A DNA stretch of 64,000 nt from an uncultured Gammaproteobacteria bacterium (lineage in GTDB: Bacteria > Pseudomonadota > Gammaproteobacteria > Steroidobacterales > UBA11654). Positions within the stretch are counted from its first letter, which is position 1; each line of letters starts with the position of its first letter. A program made the translations under genes and the position numbers. Shown here in pieces: positions 39,600 through 50,127 of this stretch. The notes beneath the pieces were generated by a model. The model saw only the letters and a program-made list of their open reading frames with translations. It was not told the origin of the DNA and did not search any database. The stretch is taken from the NCBI GenBank assembly GCA_937801655.1, contig CALMWC010000007.1, positions 1 through 64,000 of the forward strand, written 5' to 3'.

Positions 39600-40007
39600 T
39601 TAATCTTCTTCTGCAGCAATTGAAACATTAAAAACTCCTGCTTGTCTCGCTGCGTCCATAACTGTTACCAATGTTTCTGTGAATGCTTTTTTATCAGCTT
39701 GAATGATCACTGAACCCTCAGGATTTTCTGCATGCATTCTTTCAATATTAGCTCTTACAGCCCTGGGATCAATTCTTCTTCGGTTAATCCAGATTTCATT
39801 ATTAGAGCCAATTGCTACTAGAATGTTTGCGTTCTCTTTTTTGACAGCTGTGGGGGCATCGGGTCTATTAACATCAAGACCTGATTCTTTTACAAACGAG
39901 GCTGTCACAATGAAGAATATAAGCATGATGAAGACTACATCAAGCATTGGTGTTAAGTTAATTTCGGCTTCTTCTTCTGGAGCTGCCTGAAATAAATTTT
40001 TTCTCAT
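39600..40007 (-). CDS. exbD: Biopolymer transporter ExbD
   Basis: 135 aa; EINLTPMLDVVFIMLIFFIVTASFVKESGLDVNRP. Confidence 0.95.
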   Translation of the reverse strand: MRKNLFQAAPEEEAEINLTPMLDVVFIMLIFFIVTASFVKESGLDVNRPDAPTAVKKENANILVAIGSNNEIWINRRRIDPRAVRANIERMHAENPEGSVIIQADKKAFTETLVTVMDAARQAGVFNVSIAAEED

Positions 40008-40029
40008 AATAAGTTATCCTTTATCTGTC

Positions 40030-40548
40030 TTAATCGTCTTGACTAAGTTCTTCTTCTAAACTATCAACCTCAGTGGTTACCTTTTGTGTAAGTAATGTTG
40101 CAAGAAATACACCAGAGAGTGCACCAACCATTCCCGCCATCGTTGGTATTGTTGCTTTTGATACCCCAGAGGCCATTGAACGAGCATTACCGGAACCCGA
40201 TACTGCCATTACATCAAACACCTCAATCATGCCTGTAACTGTTCCCATTAACCCAAGTAATGGACAAAGAGCTACCAAGGTTTTAATGATTGGTAGGTAC
40301 TGGTTTGCTGACATATTAAATTCGGAAATTAGCTTTTCTCTTAAGGCTTCTGAAGCCCAAGATTTTTTATCCATTCTTGCATTCCAAGTAGACTGAATGG
40401 CAGCTTTTAATGTTTTAAGTTCCGATTGAAAATATGCAATTCTCTCTAGAATTAACATCCACATAAGGAATATCACTACAGCAATAACATTAAGCACCTG
40501 TCCACCCATTTCTAGGAAATCTCTCACTGCTATAAATGTTTCAGTCAT
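40030..40548 (-). CDS. exbB: MotA/TolQ/ExbB proton channel protein (short ExbB)
   Basis: 172 aa; KTLVALCPLLGLMGTVTGMIEVFDVMAVSG. Confidence 0.93.
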   Translation of the reverse strand: MTETFIAVRDFLEMGGQVLNVIAVVIFLMWMLILERIAYFQSELKTLKAAIQSTWNARMDKKSWASEALREKLISEFNMSANQYLPIIKTLVALCPLLGLMGTVTGMIEVFDVMAVSGSGNARSMASGVSKATIPTMAGMVGALSGVFLATLLTQKVTTEVDSLEEELSQDD

Positions 40549-40576
40549 AAAATGCTCTCTACTAATTATTTATGTC

Positions 40577-41938
40577 TTAGCTTGAATGTTTTTCAGAATG
40601 ACGAGCAATTATACCTGCACCTTGTTCTTGGATGATTTGGGTAACCCTTCTGCTTCTTCCACTAACAATTGTATGCAGCAAAGTTGTTGGTATTGCAACG
40701 ACTAAACCTAATACTGTGGTAACCAATGCCTGAGAAATACCACCAGCCATTAGTTTTGGATCACCTGTTCCATATAATGTTATGGCTTGGAAGGTTTTAA
40801 TCATTCCTGTTACGGTTCCCAGTAGTCCCATCAATGGAGCAACAACTGATATAACTTTAATAATCATTAGGCCTTTGTTGAGATCAGGAGTTTCTTTAAA
40901 TACTGCCTCAGCCATTTTGAGTTCAAGTGTATCAGTGTCTACATTTTTATTTTCTTCATAAACACCCAATACCCTTCCAAGAGGATTATCATCAGTGATT
41001 ACATCACTTTCCAGTTGAGCAGTAACTTTTTTATCAGCTGCAGTAAGAACCACTAGCCTTTGTATTGCAATACTGACACCAAAAAAACCTAGAAGCAGAA
41101 CCAAGTAACCCACAATACCACCTTGGTCAACTCTTTCTCTTAAGTTTGGTCTATCAACTAGAGAACCTAAGACACCACCCAATGTAGGATCAAGGCCAAA
41201 AGCAACTTTTTCATCTGATTCAACAAATATATCTGAAGTACTTTTAGTGAATCGTCTTCCTTCTGGTTGTCTCGGAATTTCTGTCACGTTACCAGTTTCC
41301 ACTGAATAGTTAAGGTATTTGCCATCGGCTACTATATTAAAAGCACCAACTCTGACAACCTCAATTGTGTTTTTAGTTCCATTTGTATCTATAACATCAG
41401 TGGAGAACTTAACCACTTTTCCTGATTCAGTCATTTCTTTTTGAAGTTCAAACCAGAGTCTTTCAATCTCATCTATCGAGGGTAATTTTGAATTACTACC
41501 AATTTTCTTAGCTAGCCCTTCGAGAAATGGGACTCTATCTGGGTATTGAATATTAGTGAGAGAATTCTCAAAACGTGTTCTAGCATCACCAGCAACTTGC
41601 TGCATTACACCAAAGAGTTCTTTTAATGCACCTAGACGTTCGTTTAGAGTTTCTTGAAGTATATTAAGTTCTGCTTCATTTTCTTCAAAAATAGCTTCCA
41701 GCCTAGTGCTTCTATTTTCTTCATTTATTTTTGTGGATTCAGAGTCAGCCAACAATTCTTCTTGTTGATTTCTTTTTTGTCTAAACTCGTTTTCTCTTTT
41801 TTTATTTTCGGCATTGTCATTAATTTTGCCTTGTTGAACACGTTCAAGCAATTGATCAACTGTTGTTGCAGCTTGTTGAGAAAAAACAGGAAAAGATATT
41901 AGAGCAAGTAATCCTATAATTATTTTAAAGTTTTTCAT
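40577..41938 (-). CDS. MotA/TolQ/ExbB proton channel protein with long periplasmic N-terminal extension (TtpC-like)
   Basis: 453 aa; signal peptide, coiled-coil region, then VVAPLMGLLGTVTGMIKTFQAITLYGTGDPKLMAGGISQALVTTVLGLVVAIP. Confidence 0.9.
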   Translation of the reverse strand: MKNFKIIIGLLALISFPVFSQQAATTVDQLLERVQQGKINDNAENKKRENEFRQKRNQQEELLADSESTKINEENRSTRLEAIFEENEAELNILQETLNERLGALKELFGVMQQVAGDARTRFENSLTNIQYPDRVPFLEGLAKKIGSNSKLPSIDEIERLWFELQKEMTESGKVVKFSTDVIDTNGTKNTIEVVRVGAFNIVADGKYLNYSVETGNVTEIPRQPEGRRFTKSTSDIFVESDEKVAFGLDPTLGGVLGSLVDRPNLRERVDQGGIVGYLVLLLGFFGVSIAIQRLVVLTAADKKVTAQLESDVITDDNPLGRVLGVYEENKNVDTDTLELKMAEAVFKETPDLNKGLMIIKVISVVAPLMGLLGTVTGMIKTFQAITLYGTGDPKLMAGGISQALVTTVLGLVVAIPTTLLHTIVSGRSRRVTQIIQEQGAGIIARHSEKHSS

Positions 41939-42711
41939 TATATTGTCTCCGCTGTGTCTACAGGCAGGATAACTAAATCAGGTGCAATCTGTTTCTTAGC
42001 AATTTTAAGGCCCATTTTTATTTCATTACGATGAGAGTCTGCATCTTCCCATTGCTTAGTTCTCTGATTCCAAACACCCGATGTTTTGCCATCAATGGAT
42101 TGATACATGAAAGAGATTCTTCCTACTTTAAGAAAATCTAATTGTAGAGTTTTTCCGTCAACATCTAATGTATCTTTATAGGTTTCAATAGTTTTACCAT
42201 AGTCATTTTCTATTTGATAAGCTTCAGAGACTTTTCTAAATTTTTCAGCAACAGTCACATCTTGTCTTTCCATAATTTCTTTTAGGCTGTCTACTCTTTT
42301 AGTTCTCTCATCCAAAAGAAAGGGAATATCTAGTGATACAAATTGATCCAATGACTCAATCATCTTTGTCATTGTTGGTACAATTTGTCTATTGATTTGT
42401 GAAGCAACAACAATTGACTTTTCAAGGTCTACTTTTACTCTTGCTTGATTTTCAATCTGCAACTCTAAAAGTTTATTGTAGATTTGTAAGCCATCAATCT
42501 CTTTAAGCGTGGCTCTATATTTGTCTTCCATTTTTCTTGTCTGTTCTACAACGGTGTCAACTCTTAGTTGTGAATCTTGAGCCAACAAGGTTCTCTCTGT
42601 CTGACCATTTAGAACCTGGCTTAATGTTTGAGCTGGAAGAATCATAGGTATAGCAATTAGCATAAAGCTAATGATTACTATATTTGTCGTTAGTCTATGA
42701 AAATGTTTCAT
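41938..42711 (-). CDS. DUF3450 family periplasmic protein
   Basis: Start placed at MKHFHRLTTNIVIISFMLIAIPM (ATG 42711) with signal peptide; coiled-coil; first gene of the ExbB/ExbD/TonB cluster as in DUF3450-ExbB operons. Confidence 0.85.
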   Translation of the reverse strand: MKHFHRLTTNIVIISFMLIAIPMILPAQTLSQVLNGQTERTLLAQDSQLRVDTVVEQTRKMEDKYRATLKEIDGLQIYNKLLELQIENQARVKVDLEKSIVVASQINRQIVPTMTKMIESLDQFVSLDIPFLLDERTKRVDSLKEIMERQDVTVAEKFRKVSEAYQIENDYGKTIETYKDTLDVDGKTLQLDFLKVGRISFMYQSIDGKTSGVWNQRTKQWEDADSHRNEIKMGLKIAKKQIAPDLVILPVDTAETI

Positions 42712-42912
42712 ATAGTTCCCTCGAATGATTTTTAAGTAATTAATTGGAGGACTTCTATCCTCACCAAAGTAGTTGATAATATCATAACCAATATATAGTC
42801 CAACAATAAATTTTGAATTATTCATTAAATATTTTTTTTATCAATTAGCATAAATAAACAAATTATCTTAGTTTTTTGCATATATATATAACCTTTATTT
42901 ATTGAATAGTAG

Positions 42913-42942
42913 TTGACAAGGCAAAGGCTTAAGATGAATAAT
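42913..42942 (+). promoter_or_regulatory. Candidate sigma70 promoter for the ilvC leader
   Basis: TTGACA (42913-42918), 18 nt spacer, AATAAT (42937-42942). It overlaps the first candidate leader start codon, so use of this promoter would imply the ATG at 42949. Confidence 0.45.
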
Positions 42943-43038
42943 TGCAGAATGAAACTTAATTATGAAAAAATATTAATTGATTTAAACTCACAAAGTATTA
43001 TTTTGCTTGGGTTACTACTGCTAGTTTTACCTAGTTAT

Positions 43039-43053
<15 letters not shown>
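42934..43053 (+). CDS. Branched-chain amino acid attenuator leader peptide (39 aa; not in ORF track)
   Basis: ATG at 42934 with AAAGG 6 nt upstream; MNNCRMKLNYEKILIDLNSQSIILLGLLLLVLPSYGANY; run IILLGLLLLVL; followed by antiterminator/terminator pair before ilvC. Alternative in-frame start at 42949. Confidence 0.75.
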
Positions 43054-44165
<1,112 letters not shown>

Positions 44166-44208
44166 ATGCTGATACGCACATAAGTTATATTTTTAAGGGA
44201 AGGTAAGA

Positions 44209-45747
44209 ATGAATCAAGACAATAACATAATAATATTTGACACTACGCTCAGGGATGGCGAACAAGCTCCTGGGTGCAGCATGACTTTGGGTGAAAAATT
44301 GAAGATTGCACATGCTCTAAAAGAACTAAATGTTAATGTTATAGAAGCAGGCTTTGCTGCTGCTTCTCCTGGTGACTTTGAATCAGTAAAAACTATAGCT
44401 TCAGAAATTGATGGACCCACTATCTGTACATTGGCTCGATGCAATGAAAAAGATATTGAACAAGCATCACTTGCATTAGAGCCAAGTAGCAATAAACGTA
44501 TCCATGTTTTTGTTGCCACCAGTGAAATTCATTTAAAACATAAACTTAGGATGGCCAAAGAAGAAGTTCTAAAGTCTGCTTTTGAGGCTGTAAGGATGGC
44601 AAAGTCTTTTTGCGATGATGTCGAGTTTTCTCCTGAAGATGCATCAAGAACTGATCATGATTTTTTGAGTGAAGTAGTTAATGCAGCAATAGAGGCTGGA
44701 GCAACAACGATAAATATTCCCGATACTGTGGGTTATACAATTCCTTATGAGTTTGGGGAACTTTTTCAATATTTAATCAGTAACTGTAAAAATAGTGACA
44801 AAGTAATATTTAGCGCTCATTGTCATGATGATCTTGGGTTGTCTGTTGCAAATAGTTTGGCTGCTTTAGAATCAGGTGCCAGACAAGTTGAATGCACTAT
44901 AAATGGAATCGGTGAGAGAGCTGGTAATACTTCGTTGGAAGAAATTACAATGGCAATTAAAACCAGAAAAGAGTATTTTGATTTTCAAACATCCATCGAT
45001 ACCACTAAGTTATACCCTACTAGCAGACTTGTATCATCCATAACGGGGATGCATGTACCAAGAAATAAAGCCATTGTTGGAGACAATGCTTTTGCACATG
45101 AGGCTGGCATTCATCAACATGGGATGTTAAGACATTCTTCAACATATGAAATTATGAAGCCTCAAGATGTTGGTATAGCAAGATCAAATTTAGTTTTGGG
45201 TAAGCATAGTGGAAGACATGCATTTTTAGATCGTGTCAAAGAACTAGGTTTTGAACTAGGTGAAGATAAGGTAAATCCTGCGTTTAAAGAATTTAAAAAA
45301 CTGGCTGATAGAAAAAAAGATATATTTGATAGTGATATTGAAGCCATTGTTTTGAATACAAAAACAGCAAATATGAGTAGTTGGGAGTTAGTGGACCTAG
45401 AAACATCTTCTGGATCATCTTGGGGAGCTCAAGCTTCAGTTAAATTGAAAAATAAGAATGGGACTATCGAAGATACTAAAGAAAGTATTTCATCAAAAAA
45501 CGGACCCATTGAATCAGTTTTTAAAGCTATTGAAAATATTACAGGATATAATCCAAAGCTAATTAATTTTGAAATCCACAGTGTCAGTATGGGGGATGAC
45601 GCTCAAGGCGAAGTTACTGTGACTGTGAATTATGAGGGACAAGATTATCGTGGACATGGAATTAGCACTGATATAATTGAATCTGGAGCATTAGCTTATC
45701 TGGAAGTTATTAATCGAATTGATCGAAATAAAAATAGAAATAATTAG
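44209..45747 (+). CDS. leuA: 2-isopropylmalate synthase
   Basis: 512 aa; IIIFDTTLRDGEQAPGCSMTLGEKL, SAHCHDDLGLSVANSLAALESGARQVECTINGIGERAGNTSLEE. Confidence 0.98.
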   Translation: MNQDNNIIIFDTTLRDGEQAPGCSMTLGEKLKIAHALKELNVNVIEAGFAAASPGDFESVKTIASEIDGPTICTLARCNEKDIEQASLALEPSSNKRIHVFVATSEIHLKHKLRMAKEEVLKSAFEAVRMAKSFCDDVEFSPEDASRTDHDFLSEVVNAAIEAGATTINIPDTVGYTIPYEFGELFQYLISNCKNSDKVIFSAHCHDDLGLSVANSLAALESGARQVECTINGIGERAGNTSLEEITMAIKTRKEYFDFQTSIDTTKLYPTSRLVSSITGMHVPRNKAIVGDNAFAHEAGIHQHGMLRHSSTYEIMKPQDVGIARSNLVLGKHSGRHAFLDRVKELGFELGEDKVNPAFKEFKKLADRKKDIFDSDIEAIVLNTKTANMSSWELVDLETSSGSSWGAQASVKLKNKNGTIEDTKESISSKNGPIESVFKAIENITGYNPKLINFEIHSVSMGDDAQGEVTVTVNYEGQDYRGHGISTDIIESGALAYLEVINRIDRNKNRNN

Positions 45748-45757
45748 GTAACATTTA

Positions 45758-46687
45758 ATGTCATTAAAACCAACAAAAAATATCTGGTTCAATGGAGAAC
45801 TCGTACCTTGGGAAGATGCTAAGGTGCATGTTCTCAGTTATGCCTTGCATTATGGGTCTGCAGTCTTTGAGGGAATTCGAGCATATAAAACTCCAGACGG
45901 TACAAAAATATTCAGATTAAAAGAGCATTGTAAAAGGCTCTTAAACTCAGCAAAGATATATCGAATGAAAGTTCCTTATGATTTAGATGAAATCATGAAT
46001 GCTTGCCGCTTAATAGTTACTTCAAATGATCTTAATAATGGAGCATATATAAGACCTATAGCATTTAGAGGTTATGGTGATCTTGGTCTACATGCATCGC
46101 TTGATGAGGAAGTTGAAACAGTAATAGCAGCTTGGGAATGGGGACCTTATCTTGGAAAAGAAAGCGCAGAGACTGGTGTTGATGTCTGCATTTCTTCATG
46201 GAGTAAGATTGCACCCAATACTATCCCTGTTATGGCTAAAGCTTCCGGTAATTATCTATCAGGAACGTTGGTGGCATTTGAAGCCAAAGAGAATGGTTAT
46301 GATGAAGGCATATGTTTGGATTCAAATGGAATGGTTAGTGAAGGAGCTGGGGAGAATGTCTTTTTAGTTAAAGACGATAAGATCTATACCCCGCCACTAA
46401 GTTCATCAGTCTTAGATGGAATAACTAGGGATTCCGTTATTAAGATTGCAGACTCAATTGGCTATTCAGTTTCTGAAAAGGAAATACCCAGAGAACAACT
46501 ATATCTAGCTGATGAACTATTCTTTACTGGAACGGCGGCTGAAATCACACCCATTAAGAGTGTTGATAGGCTGATGATTGCTAATGGTGCTAAAGGACCT
46601 GTGACTGATCAAATACAAAAAATATTTTTTGGGTTGTTTGATGACACTGTATCAGATGAATGGGGTTGGTTGGATTCAGTCGAGTAA
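45758..46687 (+). CDS. ilvE: Branched-chain amino acid aminotransferase
   Basis: 309 aa; IWFNGELVPWEDAKVHVLSYALHYGSAVFEGIRAY, EGAGENVFLVKDD, FFTGTAAEITPI. Confidence 0.97.
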   Translation: MSLKPTKNIWFNGELVPWEDAKVHVLSYALHYGSAVFEGIRAYKTPDGTKIFRLKEHCKRLLNSAKIYRMKVPYDLDEIMNACRLIVTSNDLNNGAYIRPIAFRGYGDLGLHASLDEEVETVIAAWEWGPYLGKESAETGVDVCISSWSKIAPNTIPVMAKASGNYLSGTLVAFEAKENGYDEGICLDSNGMVSEGAGENVFLVKDDKIYTPPLSSSVLDGITRDSVIKIADSIGYSVSEKEIPREQLYLADELFFTGTAAEITPIKSVDRLMIANGAKGPVTDQIQKIFFGLFDDTVSDEWGWLDSVE

Positions 46688-46690
46688 ATC

Positions 46691-48106
46691 ATGGCATCCA
46701 AAGGTAAAACTTTATTTGAAAAAATATGGGAACAGCATGTAGTAGTCCCAGAAACAGAAGAAACGCCTGCCATTATATACATAGACTTGCATCTCATTCA
46801 TGAGGTAACAACTCCTCAAGCATTTACTCTCTTAAGAGAAAGTAATTTAAAAATTCGAGCTCCAAAAAAGATACTAGCTACCATGGATCATTCAACACCG
46901 ACAGTGCCCATAAGTTCACTCAAGGATCTGGATGTAGTCGCGGAGAAAGGTCCAGCACAACAAATTAGAGACATGATTCAGAATTGTAAAGATTTTGGTA
47001 TTGAACTTTATGATTTTAATAGTGATCGAAGAGGTATTGTTCATGTTATAGGACCTGAGTTGGGAGCAACTCAGCCAGGAAGAACAATGGTCTGTGGAGA
47101 CAGTCATACCAGCACTCATGGAGCTTTTGGTGCTTTGGCATTTGGTATTGGTACGACAGAAGTCGCTCATGTTCTTGCCACACAATGCTTGCTTCAAAGA
47201 AAACCAAAAACACTTGCTGTTAATTTAACTGGTAATTTAAATGATGGTGTTTCTGCTAAGGATATTATTTTAAAAGTAATCGGAGAAATAGGAGTCGATG
47301 GAGGCACAGGCCATGTTATTGAATACAGGGGCGATACTGTCTCCTCTTTATCTTTAGAGCAGAGAATGACTGTCTGTAATATGAGCATTGAGGCTGGAGC
47401 AAAAGCAGGCATGTTTGCACCCGATGATGCAACTTTTGAATATTTGAAAGACCGACCCTTTTCCCCGCAAGGAACAGACTGGGAAAAATCCATTAAAAAA
47501 TGGTCTGAATTAAAATCTGATGATAATGCCGTCTTTGATAAAGAGGTGAATATAGATGTTAATTCACTGGAACCCATGATTACATTTGGAACCAATCCAG
47601 GTATGGTAATGCCCATAAATGGTGTAATACCTGACCATCAAGGAAGTGTTAGTTTTAAACAGGCATTGAATTATATGCAAGTAGAGTCTGGAAAACCTCT
47701 ACTGGATCGTCCTATTGATGTAGTTTTTATAGGGAGTTGTACTAATTCAAGACTATCTGATCTAAAGGATGCAGCTACTATATTGGAAGGCAGGAAAGTT
47801 TCAGAAAATACAAGAACTTTGATTGTTCCAGGTTCACAAAGCGTGAAAAAAGAAGCAGAACTTTTAGGTCTGGATAAAGTTTTTAGAAGAGCCGGTGCAG
47901 AATGGAGAGAGTCAGGATGTTCTATGTGTCTTGGCATGAACGGCGACACTGTTGGTAAGGGTCAATTGGCGGTCAGTACCAGCAATAGAAACTTTGAAGG
48001 AAGGCAAGGAGTTGGCTCTCGAACAATCTTGGCAAGCCCAAAGACTGCTGCTGCATCAGCAATTACTGGAACGGTTCAAGATCCAAGAAAATATGAGGTG
48101 AGATAA
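46691..48106 (+). CDS. leuC: 3-isopropylmalate dehydratase large subunit
   Basis: 471 aa; TLFEKIWEQHVV, VCGDSHTSTHGAFGALAFGIGTTEVAHVLATQ, IGSCTNSRLSDL, SGCSMCLGMN. Confidence 0.98.
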   Translation: MASKGKTLFEKIWEQHVVVPETEETPAIIYIDLHLIHEVTTPQAFTLLRESNLKIRAPKKILATMDHSTPTVPISSLKDLDVVAEKGPAQQIRDMIQNCKDFGIELYDFNSDRRGIVHVIGPELGATQPGRTMVCGDSHTSTHGAFGALAFGIGTTEVAHVLATQCLLQRKPKTLAVNLTGNLNDGVSAKDIILKVIGEIGVDGGTGHVIEYRGDTVSSLSLEQRMTVCNMSIEAGAKAGMFAPDDATFEYLKDRPFSPQGTDWEKSIKKWSELKSDDNAVFDKEVNIDVNSLEPMITFGTNPGMVMPINGVIPDHQGSVSFKQALNYMQVESGKPLLDRPIDVVFIGSCTNSRLSDLKDAATILEGRKVSENTRTLIVPGSQSVKKEAELLGLDKVFRRAGAEWRESGCSMCLGMNGDTVGKGQLAVSTSNRNFEGRQGVGSRTILASPKTAAASAITGTVQDPRKYEVR

Positions 48107-48107
48107 A

Positions 48108-48680
48108 TTGGAAAAGATTAAAAAATTTACAGCCAAAACAGTCAACTTACCCAATGAGGACATTGATACAGATCAGATCATTCCAGCCAGATTTTTAACC
48201 TTGCCATCAAAGGAAGGCATTGGTGAGTGTTTGTTTGCTGATTGGCGTTTTGATAGTTCTGGAAATACCAATAATGATTTTATTCTTAATAAAGATGTGT
48301 CTATGGGTTGTGAAATTCTAGTTGCTGGAAATAATTTTGGTTGCGGGTCTTCAAGAGAGCATGCTCCCTGGGCTTTGGTTGATTATGGTTTTAAGGCAAT
48401 CATTAGTACCTCCTTTGCAGATATTTTTAAAAACAATTCATTAAAAAATGGATTATTACCAATTGTTCTCCCCAAGGACGTTCATGAATGGTTACTCGAT
48501 AATCCTGGTATAGATATTACTATTGATCTGGAAAACACAAGAGTAGAATTTAATAATGGTGATAATCATGAATTTGAAATTGAGGCTTTTTCAAAATATT
48601 GTTTAATTAATGGTTTGGATCAGTTGAGTTTTTTACTAAATCATGAAGACGATATAATGAAATATGAAGGGACTTTATGA
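48108..48680 (+). CDS. leuD: 3-isopropylmalate dehydratase small subunit (TTG start)
   Basis: 190 aa; LPNEDIDTDQIIPARFL, NNFGCGSSREHAPWALVDYGFKAIISTSFADIFKNN. Confidence 0.97.
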   Translation: MEKIKKFTAKTVNLPNEDIDTDQIIPARFLTLPSKEGIGECLFADWRFDSSGNTNNDFILNKDVSMGCEILVAGNNFGCGSSREHAPWALVDYGFKAIISTSFADIFKNNSLKNGLLPIVLPKDVHEWLLDNPGIDITIDLENTRVEFNNGDNHEFEIEAFSKYCLINGLDQLSFLLNHEDDIMKYEGTL

Positions 48681-49723
48681 AAGCAAAAGTAACACTGTTA
48701 TCAGGAGATGGAATTGGACCAGAGATTTGTCAGGAAGCACTCAAGGTCTTAAGCGCTATAGAAGATAAATACGATCATGAAATAGAAGTCAGAGAAGCTT
48801 TGTTTGGTGGAATCGCTATAGATCAAACAGGCTCGCCCTACCCTGATCAGACTAGAGTATTGTGTAAAGAGTCAGATGCTGTTTTGCTAGGAGCTGTTGG
48901 CGGACCTAAATGGAGTGACCCAAAATCAGAAACAAGACCAGAAAAAGGTTTGCTTGATATGCGATCAGACCTTGGCGTCTATGCCAATATTAGACATATA
49001 AAAACCTATCCCCAATTGATAGAGAACTCACCAATAAAAAACAAATATTTAGAAAATGTGGACATTGTCTTTGTTCGAGAATTAATTGGCGGTATCTACT
49101 TTGGTCAAAAAGAAAGAAATGAAAATGATGCAATGGATGTATGTCAATACACAAAAGATGAAATAATTAGAATAACTCAGGTAGCTATAGAATTAGCATC
49201 TGCAAGAAAAAATAAAATAACATCGGTGGATAAAGCGAATGTAATGGCGACTTCGCAATTGTGGCGTAGTGTCACCACCGATTTAATTGAATCACAATTT
49301 AAAGATATTGAGTTGGAACATATTTTGGTAGATGCAGCGACCATGCATCTTCTTTCCAGACCATCTGACTTTGATGTGATTCTTGCTGATAATTTATTTG
49401 GTGATATTTTAACAGATGAAGCATCAATGCTTACTGGGTCCATTGGGATGATTCCATCGGCTTCACTTGGCAATGAAAGTTTTGGAGTTTATGAGCCTAT
49501 CCATGGTTCAGCACCCGATATACAGAATCAAGGAATTGCAAACCCATGTGGAATGATATTGTCCTTGGCATTATTGCTTAGGCATTCATTAAAACTTGAA
49601 ACAGAAGCTTCAGCCATAGAGTCAGCTGTTAATGAAACATTGAACCAAGGCATCTATACTGCTGATCTGAGCAATAAGGATGTTGTCGATACAGCTCACA
49701 ATGGGTTCAGCAATCGCATCTAA
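48677..49723 (+). CDS. leuB: 3-isopropylmalate dehydrogenase
   Basis: 348 aa; LLSGDGIGPEICQEALKVL, GPKWSDP, FVRELIGGIYFG, VYEPIHGSAPDIQNQGIANP. Confidence 0.97.
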   Translation: MKAKVTLLSGDGIGPEICQEALKVLSAIEDKYDHEIEVREALFGGIAIDQTGSPYPDQTRVLCKESDAVLLGAVGGPKWSDPKSETRPEKGLLDMRSDLGVYANIRHIKTYPQLIENSPIKNKYLENVDIVFVRELIGGIYFGQKERNENDAMDVCQYTKDEIIRITQVAIELASARKNKITSVDKANVMATSQLWRSVTTDLIESQFKDIELEHILVDAATMHLLSRPSDFDVILADNLFGDILTDEASMLTGSIGMIPSASLGNESFGVYEPIHGSAPDIQNQGIANPCGMILSLALLLRHSLKLETEASAIESAVNETLNQGIYTADLSNKDVVDTAHNGFSNRI

Positions 49724-49753
49724 TATTCTTTGATTAATACCCTATTATTTTAC

Positions 49754-49809
49754 TTGTAAAGTTAGAGTCAATACATATAATGTACTACTACATTAATACA
49801 ATGGTACAT
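49754..49809 (+). promoter_or_regulatory. his operon promoter with overlapping inverted repeat
   Basis: TTGTAA (49754-49759), 16 nt spacer, perfect TATAAT (49776-49781); inverted repeat ATGTAC (49780-49785)...GTACAT (49804-49809) spans the expected TSS. Confidence 0.5.
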
Positions 49810-49815
49810 ATATAA

Positions 49816-50127
49816 ATGAAAATAGAAAGAGTATTAACTAATAAAGAAGAGAAACAAACTGAAGAAAGATTTTATAAAGCAGTTCAATCTTTAAAGAATA
49901 GTGATGAATGTCGTTCATTTTTTAATGATATTTTTACACCTGCTGAATTGCAATCCATCAAAGACCGCTGGTCTGTAGCAGAACTACTTAATAAGGGTTA
50001 TACCTATCGTGAAGTCAATTCTTATACTGGCGTAAGTGTTACAACCATTGGCCGTGTTGCACGGTGTTTATTTAATGGTTCAGGTGGTTATGATATCGCT
50101 CTCAATCGAGTACAAAATAATGGATAA
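49816..50127 (+). CDS. TrpR-like YerC/YecD family protein
   Basis: 103 aa; FFNDIFTPAELQSIKDRWSVAELLNKGYTYREVNSYTGVSVTTIGRVARCLFNGSGGY matches the Trp repressor superfamily HTH of YerC-type proteins. Confidence 0.88.
   Translation: MKIERVLTNKEEKQTEERFYKAVQSLKNSDECRSFFNDIFTPAELQSIKDRWSVAELLNKGYTYREVNSYTGVSVTTIGRVARCLFNGSGGYDIALNRVQNNG

Noticed and set aside
40073-40396. 107-aa plus-strand ORF
   Set aside because: Antisense to the short exbB gene; shadow ORF.
47194-47616. 140-aa minus-strand ORF
   Set aside because: Antisense to leuC, no independent coding support.
50036-50119. N-terminal extension of HisG in the ORF track
   Set aside because: Extension overlaps yerC in another frame; MDNNRIKIAIQKSGRL at 50120 is the natural HisG start.
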